Both the position numbers and the translations under genes were made by a program. Of a DNA stretch of 64,000 nt, positions 36,656 to 46,069 are shown one piece after another. Numbering within the stretch: position 1 is the stretch's first letter; every line of letters starts with the position of its first letter. The notes under the pieces are model-generated. The model saw only the letters and a program-made list of their open reading frames with translations. It made no database searches and was not told the origin of the DNA. The DNA comes from Gemmatimonadota bacterium (lineage in GTDB: Bacteria > Gemmatimonadota > Gemmatimonadetes > Gemmatimonadales > GWC2-71-9), in contig CP070666.1 in the NCBI GenBank assembly GCA_020351775.1, forward strand, positions 3,297,180 to 3,361,179, read 5' to 3'.

Positions 36656-37873
36656 CTACCTCCGCTCAGCGATCGGCTGAAGCTTTCCCGTCTCCTCGAC
36701 ACCCCCTTTCTTGGTCGTTATGATCACGATGCCGTTGGTTGCACGGTCGCCGTAGATTCGCTGCGCAACGCTGTCTTTGATTACCTGGATGCTTTCGATG
36801 TTCAACGGGTCGAGCGTCTCGAGGATCTCGTGACGCTGTGTGTGCACTACTACGCCATCGAGCACAAACAGTGGCTCATCGCCTTCCCCTTGCCTCACCA
36901 TGACGGTCATGGCATCCCTTGCTTCGCCTACGAGCCGAGCCTGCGGTGTATTGCGCTCCAGAGTATCACCTGTCGGGGTCTCGCAGGCGAGCACCGCGAA
37001 CGTGACGGCCAGCGCCCCGCCGGCGATCGCCCGGCCCAGTCGCATACGTGGTTTCCAGGTCATGAGATGAATCCTCCTTGCCAACAAAGAGGTTTTCTTG
37101 ATGAACGCGAGGGTGGGCAGGTGGTGGCGCGCCGAACGGCCGCCGACCTCTAGCAAGAGAGAGCTGTAGGCGAGCACATCCACGCCGCGCCTGAGCATCC
37201 GCTCGTCGCAGTCGGCTTCGACCGCCTGGCGCAGACGCCGCAATTGGTACCACAGAGCTGGGTTCCACGGCGCTGCTACGACCAAGAATAGGCCGCCGAC
37301 CATGAGTGGGAGGTCCGCTGCACGCAGGTGCTCCTCTTCGTGCAGCGAAATCAGCCGCTGGACATCGTGCTCCAGCTCGAGCACCCAAGCGGGAACCACT
37401 ATCGAGGCTGCACGAATCCCAACCACTGCAGGTCCCACATCAACACTCAGCCAGGCCGTGCCGCCTCCCACACTCACGCGTTCCCAGTCACGCCTTTCTC
37501 GGGCCAGCCGCCGGACCGACCAAAGAAACAGGACGAAGAGGCCGCCGGTCATGGCACACCAGACCGCCAGCAGCGGAACGTCCAGCCTGGCTGACCACGG
37601 TTGCGGAACAGTCATGGAACCAATTACGGGCGGCAGCACCAAGGTCTCCGCACGGCTCACGAGATCGCCCACCAGGGAGCCAGCGCCGCCGACCGGATGC
37701 AGGTCAGGGGCTACCACACCCACGAGGAGCAGGGCGATCGACCCCGCCAGGGCCACGACCCAGACCCAGCGCGCCGACCGCCCATACACCCGTAGACCAG
37801 CCTCAGCTGCCCTCGCCGCGAGTGCCAGAAACGTGGCAGTCACCAGAGCGTAGACCATCAATTGGGCGATCAT
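36656..37873 (-). CDS. M56 (BlaR1-like) membrane metallopeptidase with TonB-plug-like C-terminus
   Basis: A 405-aa integral membrane protein with several N-terminal helices, a zinc site HEEEHLRAADLP (HExxH) at about 178 and the third-ligand region EADCDERMLRRG, as in BlaR1/MecR1 sensors. After a further hydrophobic stretch, residues about 325-395 look like the plug domain of TonB-dependent receptors (PLFVLDGVVVH, IESIQVIKDSVAQRIYG, NGIVIITTKKG). BlaR1 has a penicillin-binding domain at this place instead, so the signal is probably not a beta-lactam. It overlaps the BlaI gene by ATGA. Confidence 0.88.
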   Translation of the reverse strand: MIAQLMVYALVTATFLALAARAAEAGLRVYGRSARWVWVVALAGSIALLLVGVVAPDLHPVGGAGSLVGDLVSRAETLVLPPVIGSMTVPQPWSARLDVPLLAVWCAMTGGLFVLFLWSVRRLARERRDWERVSVGGGTAWLSVDVGPAVVGIRAASIVVPAWVLELEHDVQRLISLHEEEHLRAADLPLMVGGLFLVVAAPWNPALWYQLRRLRQAVEADCDERMLRRGVDVLAYSSLLLEVGGRSARHHLPTLAFIKKTSLLARRIHLMTWKPRMRLGRAIAGGALAVTFAVLACETPTGDTLERNTPQARLVGEARDAMTVMVRQGEGDEPLFVLDGVVVHTQRHEILETLDPLNIESIQVIKDSVAQRIYGDRATNGIVIITTKKGGVEETGKLQPIAERR

Positions 37874-38244
37874 CGCTCTACCTCCCCCAGCCGCTCGTCC
37901 AGCATCCGCCGGATCCGACGCAACTCGTCTTCCGACACCGCCTCGTCCGACAGCAGTCTAGCAACCAGTAGTTCCCGCGACCCCTGGTAGATCTTATCGA
38001 GGATCCGCCCGAGGACCTTTTCTCCAGCAGTAGCTGGCTCGACAGTGGGGAAGTAGCGGAACGCCTTACCCTCCAACTCGTGGCGCACATACCCCTTGGC
38101 TTCGAGCCCCCGAAGGACTGTGAGCACGGTCGTATAGGCAAGCTCCTCAGTGAGGGTCTCCTGTACCTCGGCGACCGTCGCGGATCCCGTCTCCCACAGG
38201 ACTGCCATCACGTCCAGTTCCCGGTTGGTCAGGTGGAGAGACAT
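37870..38244 (-). CDS. BlaI/MecI family transcriptional repressor
   Basis: A 124-aa winged-helix repressor. The N-terminal DNA-binding domain shows LTNRELDVMAVLWETGSATV and TVLTVLRGLEAKGYVRHE; the C-terminal helices form the dimer (LDKIYQGSRELLVARLL). In BlaI the M56 partner cleaves the repressor between the two parts, near the Phe/Asn pair; the loop KAFRYFPTVEPA may hold such a site. It is first in a two-gene operon with the M56 protein and probably represses itself; an inverted repeat 80 bases upstream is a candidate operator. Confidence 0.93.
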   Translation of the reverse strand: MSLHLTNRELDVMAVLWETGSATVAEVQETLTEELAYTTVLTVLRGLEAKGYVRHELEGKAFRYFPTVEPATAGEKVLGRILDKIYQGSRELLVARLLSDEAVSEDELRRIRRMLDERLGEVER

Positions 38245-38324
38245 GGCCCTACTCCGTAAATCAGTGTCTTGTAAGTCTTTAGGCTATAGGACCTTGCTCT
38301 CGGCAAGTCAGCCCAAGCCACTTG

Positions 38325-38342
38325 TTACTATATACTTAGTAA
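38325..38342. promoter_or_regulatory. Inverted repeat, candidate BlaI operator
   Basis: TTACTA (38325-38330), six bases TATACT, then TAGTAA (38337-38342) form a perfect inverted repeat in an AT-rich spot upstream of the BlaI start. Size and symmetry suit a small dimeric repressor, but it does not exactly match the BlaI TACA/TGTA core. Confidence 0.35.
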
Positions 38343-38435
38343 TTCGTAGGAAGTTCCGCAAGGCCGACCGGCACCGTGAAGCTGGTTGGATCGGCCTCGG
38401 CGAGGCGCAGCGGGAGTCCGGTGCGGGTGGCCCGC

Positions 38436-39491
38436 CTAGTCCCTGTTCGGCGACCCGGTGGGCCGGGCCGGCACCCATGCCATGCCGTCGGGCTCGTCGC
38501 CAGCCAAGATCTCGCCAGCCAGTGTCCAGTTGACTAGATCGATGACCGAAACCTTGTCGTCCGCCGTGTTGGCCACGTACGCGGTCTCGTTATCCGGCGT
38601 GATCAGGATCCCCACCGGAAAGGCTCCGATCTGCAGCCGGCGGACCACTCGCCAGCCGACCACGCTGACAGCCACGACTTCGCTGCCGCGGGCGTTGGAG
38701 ACCAGCAGTTCTGTTCCGTCGGGCCGCATCTTGACTCGGATCGGGAACTCACCGACCGGCAGCGTGCGGATCACCTGGTTGCTGGCGACATCGATCTCAG
38801 ATAGCGTCCCCGCGACCCGATTGGTCACGTACACTCTGTCCCCGTCAGGCGACACGTCGATTCCCTCGGCGCCGGCACCCGTCTGGATATGCGCTAGCAC
38901 CTTTCCCGTCCGGGCATCGATCGCCGTCGAAGTTCCGCTGCCGATATTGGCGGTGTAAACCCGCTGCTGTCCCTCGGAAATCGCGACTTGGTGGGTCACA
39001 TCCTGCGAGGTCTCGACCTCCTGCAGTATGCGGCGCCCGATCGGATCGATGTGCAACACGTGCTGCGATCCTTCCGTTGTCACCCAAATTGTCCCGTCCG
39101 AAGCAGCCACGATGCCGTGGGGTCGGCTGTGCGGCGACAGGGACATGGCGCCCAGTGAAATGCCCTGCTCCAGATCTACGATGGTGATCGTGCTCCCTGG
39201 CTGAGCGCCAGTCCCGTAGTCGGTCACGTACGCCAGCAGGCCGTCGGCAGACACGGCAACCTCATGCGGTGCGAATCCAGCCGGGACCACTCCGATTTCT
39301 TGCCGTGTGGAGGGGTCGACGATGGACACGCTGTTCGAACTCTTGTTCACGATTAGCAGCCGCTGCGCCGCCGCCTGCTGCGGCGCCGCAGCAAAGCCAG
39401 CAAGAACGAGCACCAGAGCAGCTTCGGCCGGAAACGTGGCTCGACTCAGGCGGGGCCTCCTCGAGATGTGCCAGATCGAGTTCACTTCCAC
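38436..39491 (-). CDS. Exported YVTN/YncE-type beta-propeller protein
   Basis: A 351-aa secreted protein. An N-terminal signal with a long polar head ends QQAAAQR. Seven-bladed propeller repeats follow, each with the YVTN-like line: LLIVNKSSNSVSIVDPST, LAYVTDYGTGAQ, RVYTANIGSGTSTAIDAR, RVYVTNRVAGTLSEID and TAYVANTADDKVSVIDL. Such proteins bind ligands, matrix or partners at the cell surface; no enzyme residues are seen. It lies 145 bases after the efflux operon on the same strand and is separated from it by a hairpin terminator, so it is transcribed on its own. Confidence 0.88.
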   Translation of the reverse strand: MEVNSIWHISRRPRLSRATFPAEAALVLVLAGFAAAPQQAAAQRLLIVNKSSNSVSIVDPSTRQEIGVVPAGFAPHEVAVSADGLLAYVTDYGTGAQPGSTITIVDLEQGISLGAMSLSPHSRPHGIVAASDGTIWVTTEGSQHVLHIDPIGRRILQEVETSQDVTHQVAISEGQQRVYTANIGSGTSTAIDARTGKVLAHIQTGAGAEGIDVSPDGDRVYVTNRVAGTLSEIDVASNQVIRTLPVGEFPIRVKMRPDGTELLVSNARGSEVVAVSVVGWRVVRRLQIGAFPVGILITPDNETAYVANTADDKVSVIDLVNWTLAGEILAGDEPDGMAWVPARPTGSPNRD

Positions 39492-39569
39492 CCCTCAAGC
39501 GGGTAGATGATAGCACCCGCCGAACGATGTTGTAAGGAGAGCCATTGCTTATGACCCCTTGAATAGCGA

Positions 39570-39593
39570 AACCCCGGAATGCCACCCGGGGTT
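39570..39593 (-). terminator. Terminator at the end of the RND efflux operon
   Basis: AACCCCGG (39570-39577), eight loop bases and CCGGGGTT (39586-39593) form a perfect 8-bp stem about 45 bases after the last efflux stop codon. On the minus strand it is followed by TTTCGC, a short T-tract. Likely an intrinsic terminator. Confidence 0.6.
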
Positions 39594-39636
39594 CCCATAC
39601 CTCCCTGAGCTCGTGGCCTCAGCTGCCGCCCCGCAC

Positions 39637-42600
39637 CTAAGTCGCAGGCGCCTCCAGCAACTCTCGGGCTGCCATCCTCCTCCGCTCCGGTCGCAACTCG
39701 AACATCAAATACAGCGCCGGAGTCACCGTCAGAACCAGGATGGTTGAACTGGCTAGCCCGCCGATCAATGCATAGCCCAAGGCGTTCCAGATGTTGGCAT
39801 CCGCGTACTCACTGAACAGCACGAGCGGCAACAGACCGAAGATGGTGGTGGTGCTAGTCATCAAGATCGGCCGCACCCGCTCCAGGGTCCCGCGTAGCGT
39901 GGCCTCCTGCAGCGCCAGGCCTTCGTTACGGCGCAGATGGTTGACGTGGTCCACCAACAGGATCGCGTTGTTGACCACTATCCCACCCATCATGATCACC
40001 CCGATGTATGCTTCGCGCGTGAAGCTCGCGTCGGTATAGAAGAACATCAGAAACACGCCGATCAGCGCCATCGGAACCGTCAGCAACACACACAGCGGCT
40101 GCCGCAGCGATTCGAAAAGCGCTGCCGTCACCATGAACACCAACACCAGGGCTACCGCCAGCACGGCCCAGATCTGCTTCTCCTCCTCCCAGTCCCAGCG
40201 CCACTCGTCTCGCCCCTCGATCTTGTAGCCGTGCGGCACCGCCGTTGCGTTCATCACGGCCTCCTGCACCCGGTCTCCCAGCTTGGACGGGCCGCGAAAC
40301 TCGTAGCTCACGTTGCGGCGGTACTGCTGGTCCTCACGGACCACTCTGTTCAACACCTGGCGCTCAGTCAGGGTGGCGACATCCCCCAAGCGCACACCCT
40401 CCCCATTCGGAGCCCTGATCAACAACTCCTCAAGCTGCAAGACGTCGAACTCCTCGTAGTCCTCCAGCTTCACCTCGAACCGCACCTCCTCACCGTCGAT
40501 GCGGATCTGACTGGATTGCCCTTGGCCAGGGACCGCAGCCGCAACCTGGTAGACGACGTCCTGCGTGGTGATACCGTGGAGGCCCAAACGGTGCCGGTCG
40601 ATCGCAAGTGCGAACTCGATCACCTTGTCGCGCGATGCCACGAAGTAACCCATCGAGTTGACGTCCACATCACGCACCCGGGAGAACCGCTCCAGGCGGC
40701 GTCCTAAATCCTCGGCGATGTCCCGCACTCTCTCGTAGTTGTAGCCTAGCACCTTGATGGTATAGTTGGGCGCCCCACCACCGCCACCGTAGAACGACGG
40801 ACCGTATCCATAGACCCTGACCTCCGCTCCACCGAACAAGTAACTGTAGGCGAGCAACTGCTCCTTGATCGCTACCGGTACCAGCGTCGTCTCCAACGAA
40901 TCCGGGAAGGTCACACGCATCCTGGCGTATTCCGGCCGCACGAACGCCGTGAAGCGCTCGATCTCGGGCATCGGCCTGAGTTTGTCCTCGAAGAACCGCG
41001 TCAGCTCGTCGACCCGCTCAAGTTCCGAACCGCGGGGGAGGGTGATGTAGATCTGGATATAGGTGTCACTCCCCCCCCAACGGCCCCACACGATGCCACG
41101 GTTCACGTACTTGTTGAACACGTAGTAGGACATGCCGAACGCGATGACCGCCACACCGACCGTGGCTAGTGGCAGTAGCGGCCAGCCCCGCCGCCGCGTG
41201 AGGCGCAAGGTGAAGGCCAGTATGGCCGCGTAGAACCGGACATAGATCGGAGCTCGCTCGATGGCGAGCCCGTTGGTTCGTTGTCCAGAGGAACCGGCCA
41301 CCGGCGAACGATCGACGACGCCCAGCCGACGGACCCCTCTTCCGGCGAGCACCTTGCTGGCCAGCCCCGGGATGAACGAAAACGCCACGAACAGGCTGGC
41401 CAGCAGGCTCATACCGACAACGATCGCTAAGGGGACATAGAAGATGCGTAGCTCGCCCTGCAGGTAGACAAACGGGATGAACACGATGACGGTGGTGAGC
41501 GTTGCAGCCAGGATCGGCAGCACGACCTCCTTGGCGCCGCGCTCGGCCGCCACCGTCGGCTCCTCTCCCTTCTGTCGCTTACGATAGATGTTCTCCAGCA
41601 CCACGATGGCATTGTCGACGATCAAGCCGAATCCCATTGCCAGGCCCATTAGGGTCAGCACGTTGAGCGTGAAGCCGCCGAAGTAGATCAGGTTGAGGGC
41701 AATGAGGATCGAGAATGCGATGGTCATGAAGACGATCGCTGCAGACCGGAACGACCGGAGAAATACGAGCAAGACCACGAAGATCACTCCGGCGGCAATG
41801 AGAGCCCGGACGCGCAGATCCTGCAGCTGCTGTTTGATGTCCTCGCTCTCATCCTGGTCGAGTATCAGCTCCACACCCAGCGGGTGGATCGTCGCGATCT
41901 CTTCCAGCCTCGCCTTCACCCGGTCGGCCACTGCAACTGTGTTCACACCCAGTTCTTTGTAGACTTGGAACGAGATGGCGGGATGCCCGTTGATGCGGTT
42001 GTAGCTGGTGGGCTCCTCGTAGGTGTCGTGCACCATCGCTACGTCTTCCACCCGTACAATGCGACCCTGATCGGTGAGCAGCGGTGTGCTCCTGATCTCG
42101 TCCGCCGACTTGGTGTTGTGCCGGATCGCCACGGTGCGCAGCAGCCCGTCCATCTCCACTGCACCGGCCTCTGCCACGTACTCGAGCTCGCTGACACGCT
42201 GCGCAACTGTCCACGGGCTGAGCCCCAACGCATTGATTTTGCGTTCATCCAGCTCGATCTGGAGCACCCGCTCGCGACCGCCTTGTACCTCTACGGTTGC
42301 CACCCCTTCGACCAGCAACAATTCGGGAACCACTCGGTCATCCACATGTGCTCTGAGCGCCTCCTGGGTGTAGGGTCCCGTCAACTCATAACGCAGGAAC
42401 GGCGTCGTCTGGTCTCTGAACTCGTCAGGTACGTAGGGGGTGACTCGCGGCGGGTCTACACCGGGTGGCAGTTCGTCCTCCAGCACGGTCAGTCGCTCGG
42501 AGAGATCGAGCCGCGCGAAGTCCATGTCGGTCTCACGCTCAAACTCGACCTGGATGAGGGCCAAGGCGGACCCATACTGGTCGAGTGATGTGGAGGTGAT

Positions 42601-42831
42601 CTTCTCGATGCCGGCCACCTGCTGAATGGCCGCTTCGATGGGCGATGTAACGAACGCCTCCATCACCTCGGGTGAGGCACCTCTCCATGTGGCCTCGACC
42701 CTGAGCTGAGGCAGATCCGTATCCGGCAGCAGCTCGATCGGGATGTTGCGCCACGCGGCTACGCCCAAGAGCGCGATCCCGACGTACGCCATAGTGATAG
42801 CGACCGGACGCCGAATGGACAGGCGAATCAT
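39637..42831 (-). CDS. RND efflux permease, second of the operon
   Basis: A 1064-aa proton-driven inner-membrane transporter of the HAE/AcrB-like superfamily. It begins MIRLSIRRPVAITMAYVGIALLG (quoted only in part: RRPVAITMAYVGIA) with the usual first helix, has two large periplasmic loops, and carries the proton-relay Asp in GLIVDNAIVVLENIYRKRQ. The second half repeats the fold with GGIVVNNAILLVDHVN. Its start overlaps the stop of the first permease (TGATG). A run of eight C at 41071-41078 is read in frame. It exports drugs, lipids or metals through TolC; the substrate is unknown. Confidence 0.94.
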   Translation of the reverse strand: MIRLSIRRPVAITMAYVGIALLGVAAWRNIPIELLPDTDLPQLRVEATWRGASPEVMEAFVTSPIEAAIQQVAGIEKITSTSLDQYGSALALIQVEFERETDMDFARLDLSERLTVLEDELPPGVDPPRVTPYVPDEFRDQTTPFLRYELTGPYTQEALRAHVDDRVVPELLLVEGVATVEVQGGRERVLQIELDERKINALGLSPWTVAQRVSELEYVAEAGAVEMDGLLRTVAIRHNTKSADEIRSTPLLTDQGRIVRVEDVAMVHDTYEEPTSYNRINGHPAISFQVYKELGVNTVAVADRVKARLEEIATIHPLGVELILDQDESEDIKQQLQDLRVRALIAAGVIFVVLLVFLRSFRSAAIVFMTIAFSILIALNLIYFGGFTLNVLTLMGLAMGFGLIVDNAIVVLENIYRKRQKGEEPTVAAERGAKEVVLPILAATLTTVIVFIPFVYLQGELRIFYVPLAIVVGMSLLASLFVAFSFIPGLASKVLAGRGVRRLGVVDRSPVAGSSGQRTNGLAIERAPIYVRFYAAILAFTLRLTRRRGWPLLPLATVGVAVIAFGMSYYVFNKYVNRGIVWGRWGGSDTYIQIYITLPRGSELERVDELTRFFEDKLRPMPEIERFTAFVRPEYARMRVTFPDSLETTLVPVAIKEQLLAYSYLFGGAEVRVYGYGPSFYGGGGGAPNYTIKVLGYNYERVRDIAEDLGRRLERFSRVRDVDVNSMGYFVASRDKVIEFALAIDRHRLGLHGITTQDVVYQVAAAVPGQGQSSQIRIDGEEVRFEVKLEDYEEFDVLQLEELLIRAPNGEGVRLGDVATLTERQVLNRVVREDQQYRRNVSYEFRGPSKLGDRVQEAVMNATAVPHGYKIEGRDEWRWDWEEEKQIWAVLAVALVLVFMVTAALFESLRQPLCVLLTVPMALIGVFLMFFYTDASFTREAYIGVIMMGGIVVNNAILLVDHVNHLRRNEGLALQEATLRGTLERVRPILMTSTTTIFGLLPLVLFSEYADANIWNALGYALIGGLASSTILVLTVTPALYLMFELRPERRRMAARELLEAPAT

Positions 42832-45800
42832 CAGGTGCCTCTCGCCGCTTCAGGGCCTACGGCCCTCTCAGAACCGCCAGTACCCTCCGCCGCAAGTGCT
42901 GACAATCCGAACATCGCCCTGATCTTGCGCCTCACTTCATCGAGCAAGTCATACGCAACTGGCACGACGACCAACGTCAGGGCGGTGGCGCTGATGAGAC
43001 CGCCGATAACTGCTATGGCCAGCGGGGCCCTGAGATCAGCGCCGCGACCGATGCCCAGTGCCATTGGCGTGAGCCCCAGCACCGTTGTGACCGTGGTCAT
43101 CACGATCGGTCGCAGCCGGACTCGACCCGCCTCGAGTATCGCTCCTCGCAGCGCCATGCCGGACCGGCGCATTTGGTTGATGAAGTCGACCTTGACGATA
43201 GCATCGTTCACCACGATGCCAACCAGAATCACGAGTCCGATGAGGCTCATGGAGTTGAGGCCCTCGCCGCCGATGAACAGCGCCACCGTGGCACCGACCG
43301 TAGCCAACGGGACACTCAGCAGGATTGTGAAGGGATGCACGAATGACTCGAACTGCGCCGCGAGTATCATGTAGACCAGCAACAGTGCCAGGCCGAACGC
43401 GAACGCCAGGTCGCGGAAGCTGCGATCACGCTCCTCGTTCTCACCGCCTACCTCGATCCGGAGTGCCCGTGGTGGCGGATTGGCCGACAGCAGGGAGCGC
43501 ACATCTACCAGCGCTGCGTCGAGGCCGCCGGCCGCATCGGCATATACGGTTACGGTCCGCGCCTGCTCCAGCCGGCGTACCTCTGCCGGCCCGACGGTCT
43601 CACGTGCGTTCACCAACTGGCGCAGCGGGATGCCATCGACCCGCAGGATGTCGAGCGTGGTCGCCGAGCGTCGTTGATCCTCCGGGAGCCGGATCACGAT
43701 CGGCACCTTCTCGTCGAAATCCACGAAATCGGTGGTACTGAGGCCGCTCATGTAGTTCTCGACGGTCTGGGCGATGCGTCGCGGCTCGACGCCGAACGCC
43801 GCGGCACGCTCGCGATCGATCTCGACCAGCAGCTCGGGTTGCCCTTCCTCAACCGCCATGCGCACGTTGGTGAGCGAGCCGAGCGTCTGGAGCCTCTGCT
43901 CCAGGCCGCGGGCGTGCTGCCACGCGGCTTCCAGATCATCACCCCTCACTCGCACGGCCAGGTCGGCTTCACCGCCCCCGAGCAGTCTGCCCAAGGCCGT
44001 GGCGGTGCCCGTCTCGATCGCCAACGCCCCCGGCGGGAACTGGGCAAGTTGCGGTCGTGTCCTGGCAATGGTTCTATCGGTGCGCTGTCCGGACTTGAGC
44101 CGCACCTCCACCACGGCGGTGTGGAGTCCGCTCTCCTCGACCTCCACACCTGCGACGGCCTCCTGCAACCCAATGCGGGCGAAGACCGCATCTACGGCCG
44201 CATCGGCCGCGAACACCTGCTCCAGCCGCTGTGCGGCAGCGGCCGTTTCCTCCAGCGCCGTCCCCCGAGGCAGCTCGAGCCGCGCCCGGAACGAGCCCTG
44301 GTCGACGTCCGGCAACACACTGCGATCCAGCGTGCCCGCCACGGCGAGCCCCGCGAAGAGCGTGAATGCCGCGAAGCCAACCACCCTGGCTCTGTGGTCC
44401 AGCGCGCGCTCCAGAACTCCGTGATACCAGTCGGCAAACACGGCGAACCTGCGATCGAACCAGTCGAGCAGCGGTCGGAACAGGCGGCTCATTGCCGTTC
44501 CGGTCGACTGTGCTGCTGACCGGACCACACGCTTGGCAAAGGACGGCTTGACCGTGCCCCCAGCGTGGGCCACCCAGCGCGCGGCCAGGGTAGGTAGCAG
44601 CGTCAGCGCCACGATGAGACTGGCACCCAGGGCAAACGCAACCGCAAACGACAGCGCGCCGAACAGCTCCCCCGCCACTCCCTGGACGTAGATGATCGGA
44701 CCAAACACGCTGATCGTGGTCAACGTGGACGCCGTGATCGCGCCCTGGACCTCCTCGGCGCCGCGGCTCGCGGCTTCATTGGGATCGGCACCGGCCTCAC
44801 CGTGTCGGAAGATGTTCTCGAGTACCACGATCGAGTTGTCGACCAGCATGCCGACACCCAGCGCGAGTCCTCCCAGGCTCATGATGTTGAGTGAGACGTT
44901 GGCGAGATCGAGCAGGGCAAACGAGGCCACGACCGACAAGGGAATCGCCAGCGCAACCGCGACGGGATATCGCGCGTGACGCAGGAACAGGAACAGGACC
45001 AGGAACGCTAGTATACCCCCGTAGATCAGCGCCTGGACCACGTTGGAGATCGCGTCCGTGATGAAGCCAGCCTGGCTCATCGCCACGTCGAGCTGGACCT
45101 CGGGGAACTCGGCCTTGAGCTGGTCGAGCACCTCGTTCACCCGGTCGGCAACCCGCACCGTGTTGGCACCGGACTCCTTGAACAGGAGCAGGCCCACTGC
45201 CTCATGCCCGTTGTAGCGCGCAATCGACTCCCGCTCGCGGAACCCGTCAACGACGGTGGCCACGTCACGCAGCAACACCACGCTGCCGGTCCCCGAAGTA
45301 TCGTTGGGGCTCGGACCCAGGGGAACTTCGGCGATCTGATCGACAGTCTGGAACTCACCCAGGGTCCGCAGGGCATACGTGTAGCGGCCGCGTCGGATGC
45401 GGCCACCTGGTGCGCTCTGGTTGGCTGCTTGGAGTACTGCGCCGATGTCCTGGATCGTGAACCCATAGCTCTCCAGCAGCCGTGGATCGACTTCCACGTG
45501 AATCTCGCGCTCAAGGCCGCCGACCAACGCCGCCTCCGCCACGCCGTCCACCTGTTCCAAGCGGCGCTTGAACACCATCTCTGCGAGGTCTTTGAGCGTC
45601 GCCAGATCCCCAGTGCCCGCCACGCTGACTGCCATGATGGGCTCCGAACTGGGGTCGGTGCGTAGCACTGCGGGGCGAGAAGCGTTGTCCGGCAGTCTGC
45701 CGCGCATGTTGTCCAGCTGCTCGCGCACGTTGAGGACCGCGAAGTCCATGTCGGTGCCCCACGTGAAGCGCAGTGTCACGAGCGACACACCCTCGCGCGA

Positions 45801-46049
45801 CACGCTCTCGATTTGCTCCGCTCGAGGCACCCGTGCCACCTGGCGCTCGATAGGTTCGGTGACGAAGCGCTCGACTTCCGAGGGACCGACGTCAGGATAG
45901 GTCGTATAGATGACCAGCCGCGGATAGGCTACCTCGGGCAGCAGGTCGATGGGCAGCCGGAAGAAGGAAATCACCCCCAGCATCGCGACTGCCAGGAACA
46001 GCATAGCCACCGCTACGGGGCGCCTGATACACCTTCCTGGTAACGACAT
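42831..46049 (-). CDS. RND efflux permease, first of the operon
   Basis: A 1072-aa RND transporter with 12 predicted helices and two periplasmic loops. The key motif is GMLVDNSIVVLENIFRHGE with the proton-relay Asp, and the second half shows GIVVNDAIVKVDFIN. The protein differs considerably from its downstream neighbour, so they are paralogues, not a recent duplication. It lies 20 bases after tolC. Two permeases with one adaptor resemble the MdtBC arrangement, where both permeases form one complex; that is an inference here. Confidence 0.94.
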   Translation of the reverse strand: MSLPGRCIRRPVAVAMLFLAVAMLGVISFFRLPIDLLPEVAYPRLVIYTTYPDVGPSEVERFVTEPIERQVARVPRAEQIESVSREGVSLVTLRFTWGTDMDFAVLNVREQLDNMRGRLPDNASRPAVLRTDPSSEPIMAVSVAGTGDLATLKDLAEMVFKRRLEQVDGVAEAALVGGLEREIHVEVDPRLLESYGFTIQDIGAVLQAANQSAPGGRIRRGRYTYALRTLGEFQTVDQIAEVPLGPSPNDTSGTGSVVLLRDVATVVDGFRERESIARYNGHEAVGLLLFKESGANTVRVADRVNEVLDQLKAEFPEVQLDVAMSQAGFITDAISNVVQALIYGGILAFLVLFLFLRHARYPVAVALAIPLSVVASFALLDLANVSLNIMSLGGLALGVGMLVDNSIVVLENIFRHGEAGADPNEAASRGAEEVQGAITASTLTTISVFGPIIYVQGVAGELFGALSFAVAFALGASLIVALTLLPTLAARWVAHAGGTVKPSFAKRVVRSAAQSTGTAMSRLFRPLLDWFDRRFAVFADWYHGVLERALDHRARVVGFAAFTLFAGLAVAGTLDRSVLPDVDQGSFRARLELPRGTALEETAAAAQRLEQVFAADAAVDAVFARIGLQEAVAGVEVEESGLHTAVVEVRLKSGQRTDRTIARTRPQLAQFPPGALAIETGTATALGRLLGGGEADLAVRVRGDDLEAAWQHARGLEQRLQTLGSLTNVRMAVEEGQPELLVEIDRERAAAFGVEPRRIAQTVENYMSGLSTTDFVDFDEKVPIVIRLPEDQRRSATTLDILRVDGIPLRQLVNARETVGPAEVRRLEQARTVTVYADAAGGLDAALVDVRSLLSANPPPRALRIEVGGENEERDRSFRDLAFAFGLALLLVYMILAAQFESFVHPFTILLSVPLATVGATVALFIGGEGLNSMSLIGLVILVGIVVNDAIVKVDFINQMRRSGMALRGAILEAGRVRLRPIVMTTVTTVLGLTPMALGIGRGADLRAPLAIAVIGGLISATALTLVVVPVAYDLLDEVRRKIRAMFGLSALAAEGTGGSERAVGPEAARGT

Positions 46050-46069
46050 TCGGACTATCTATACCTGGT

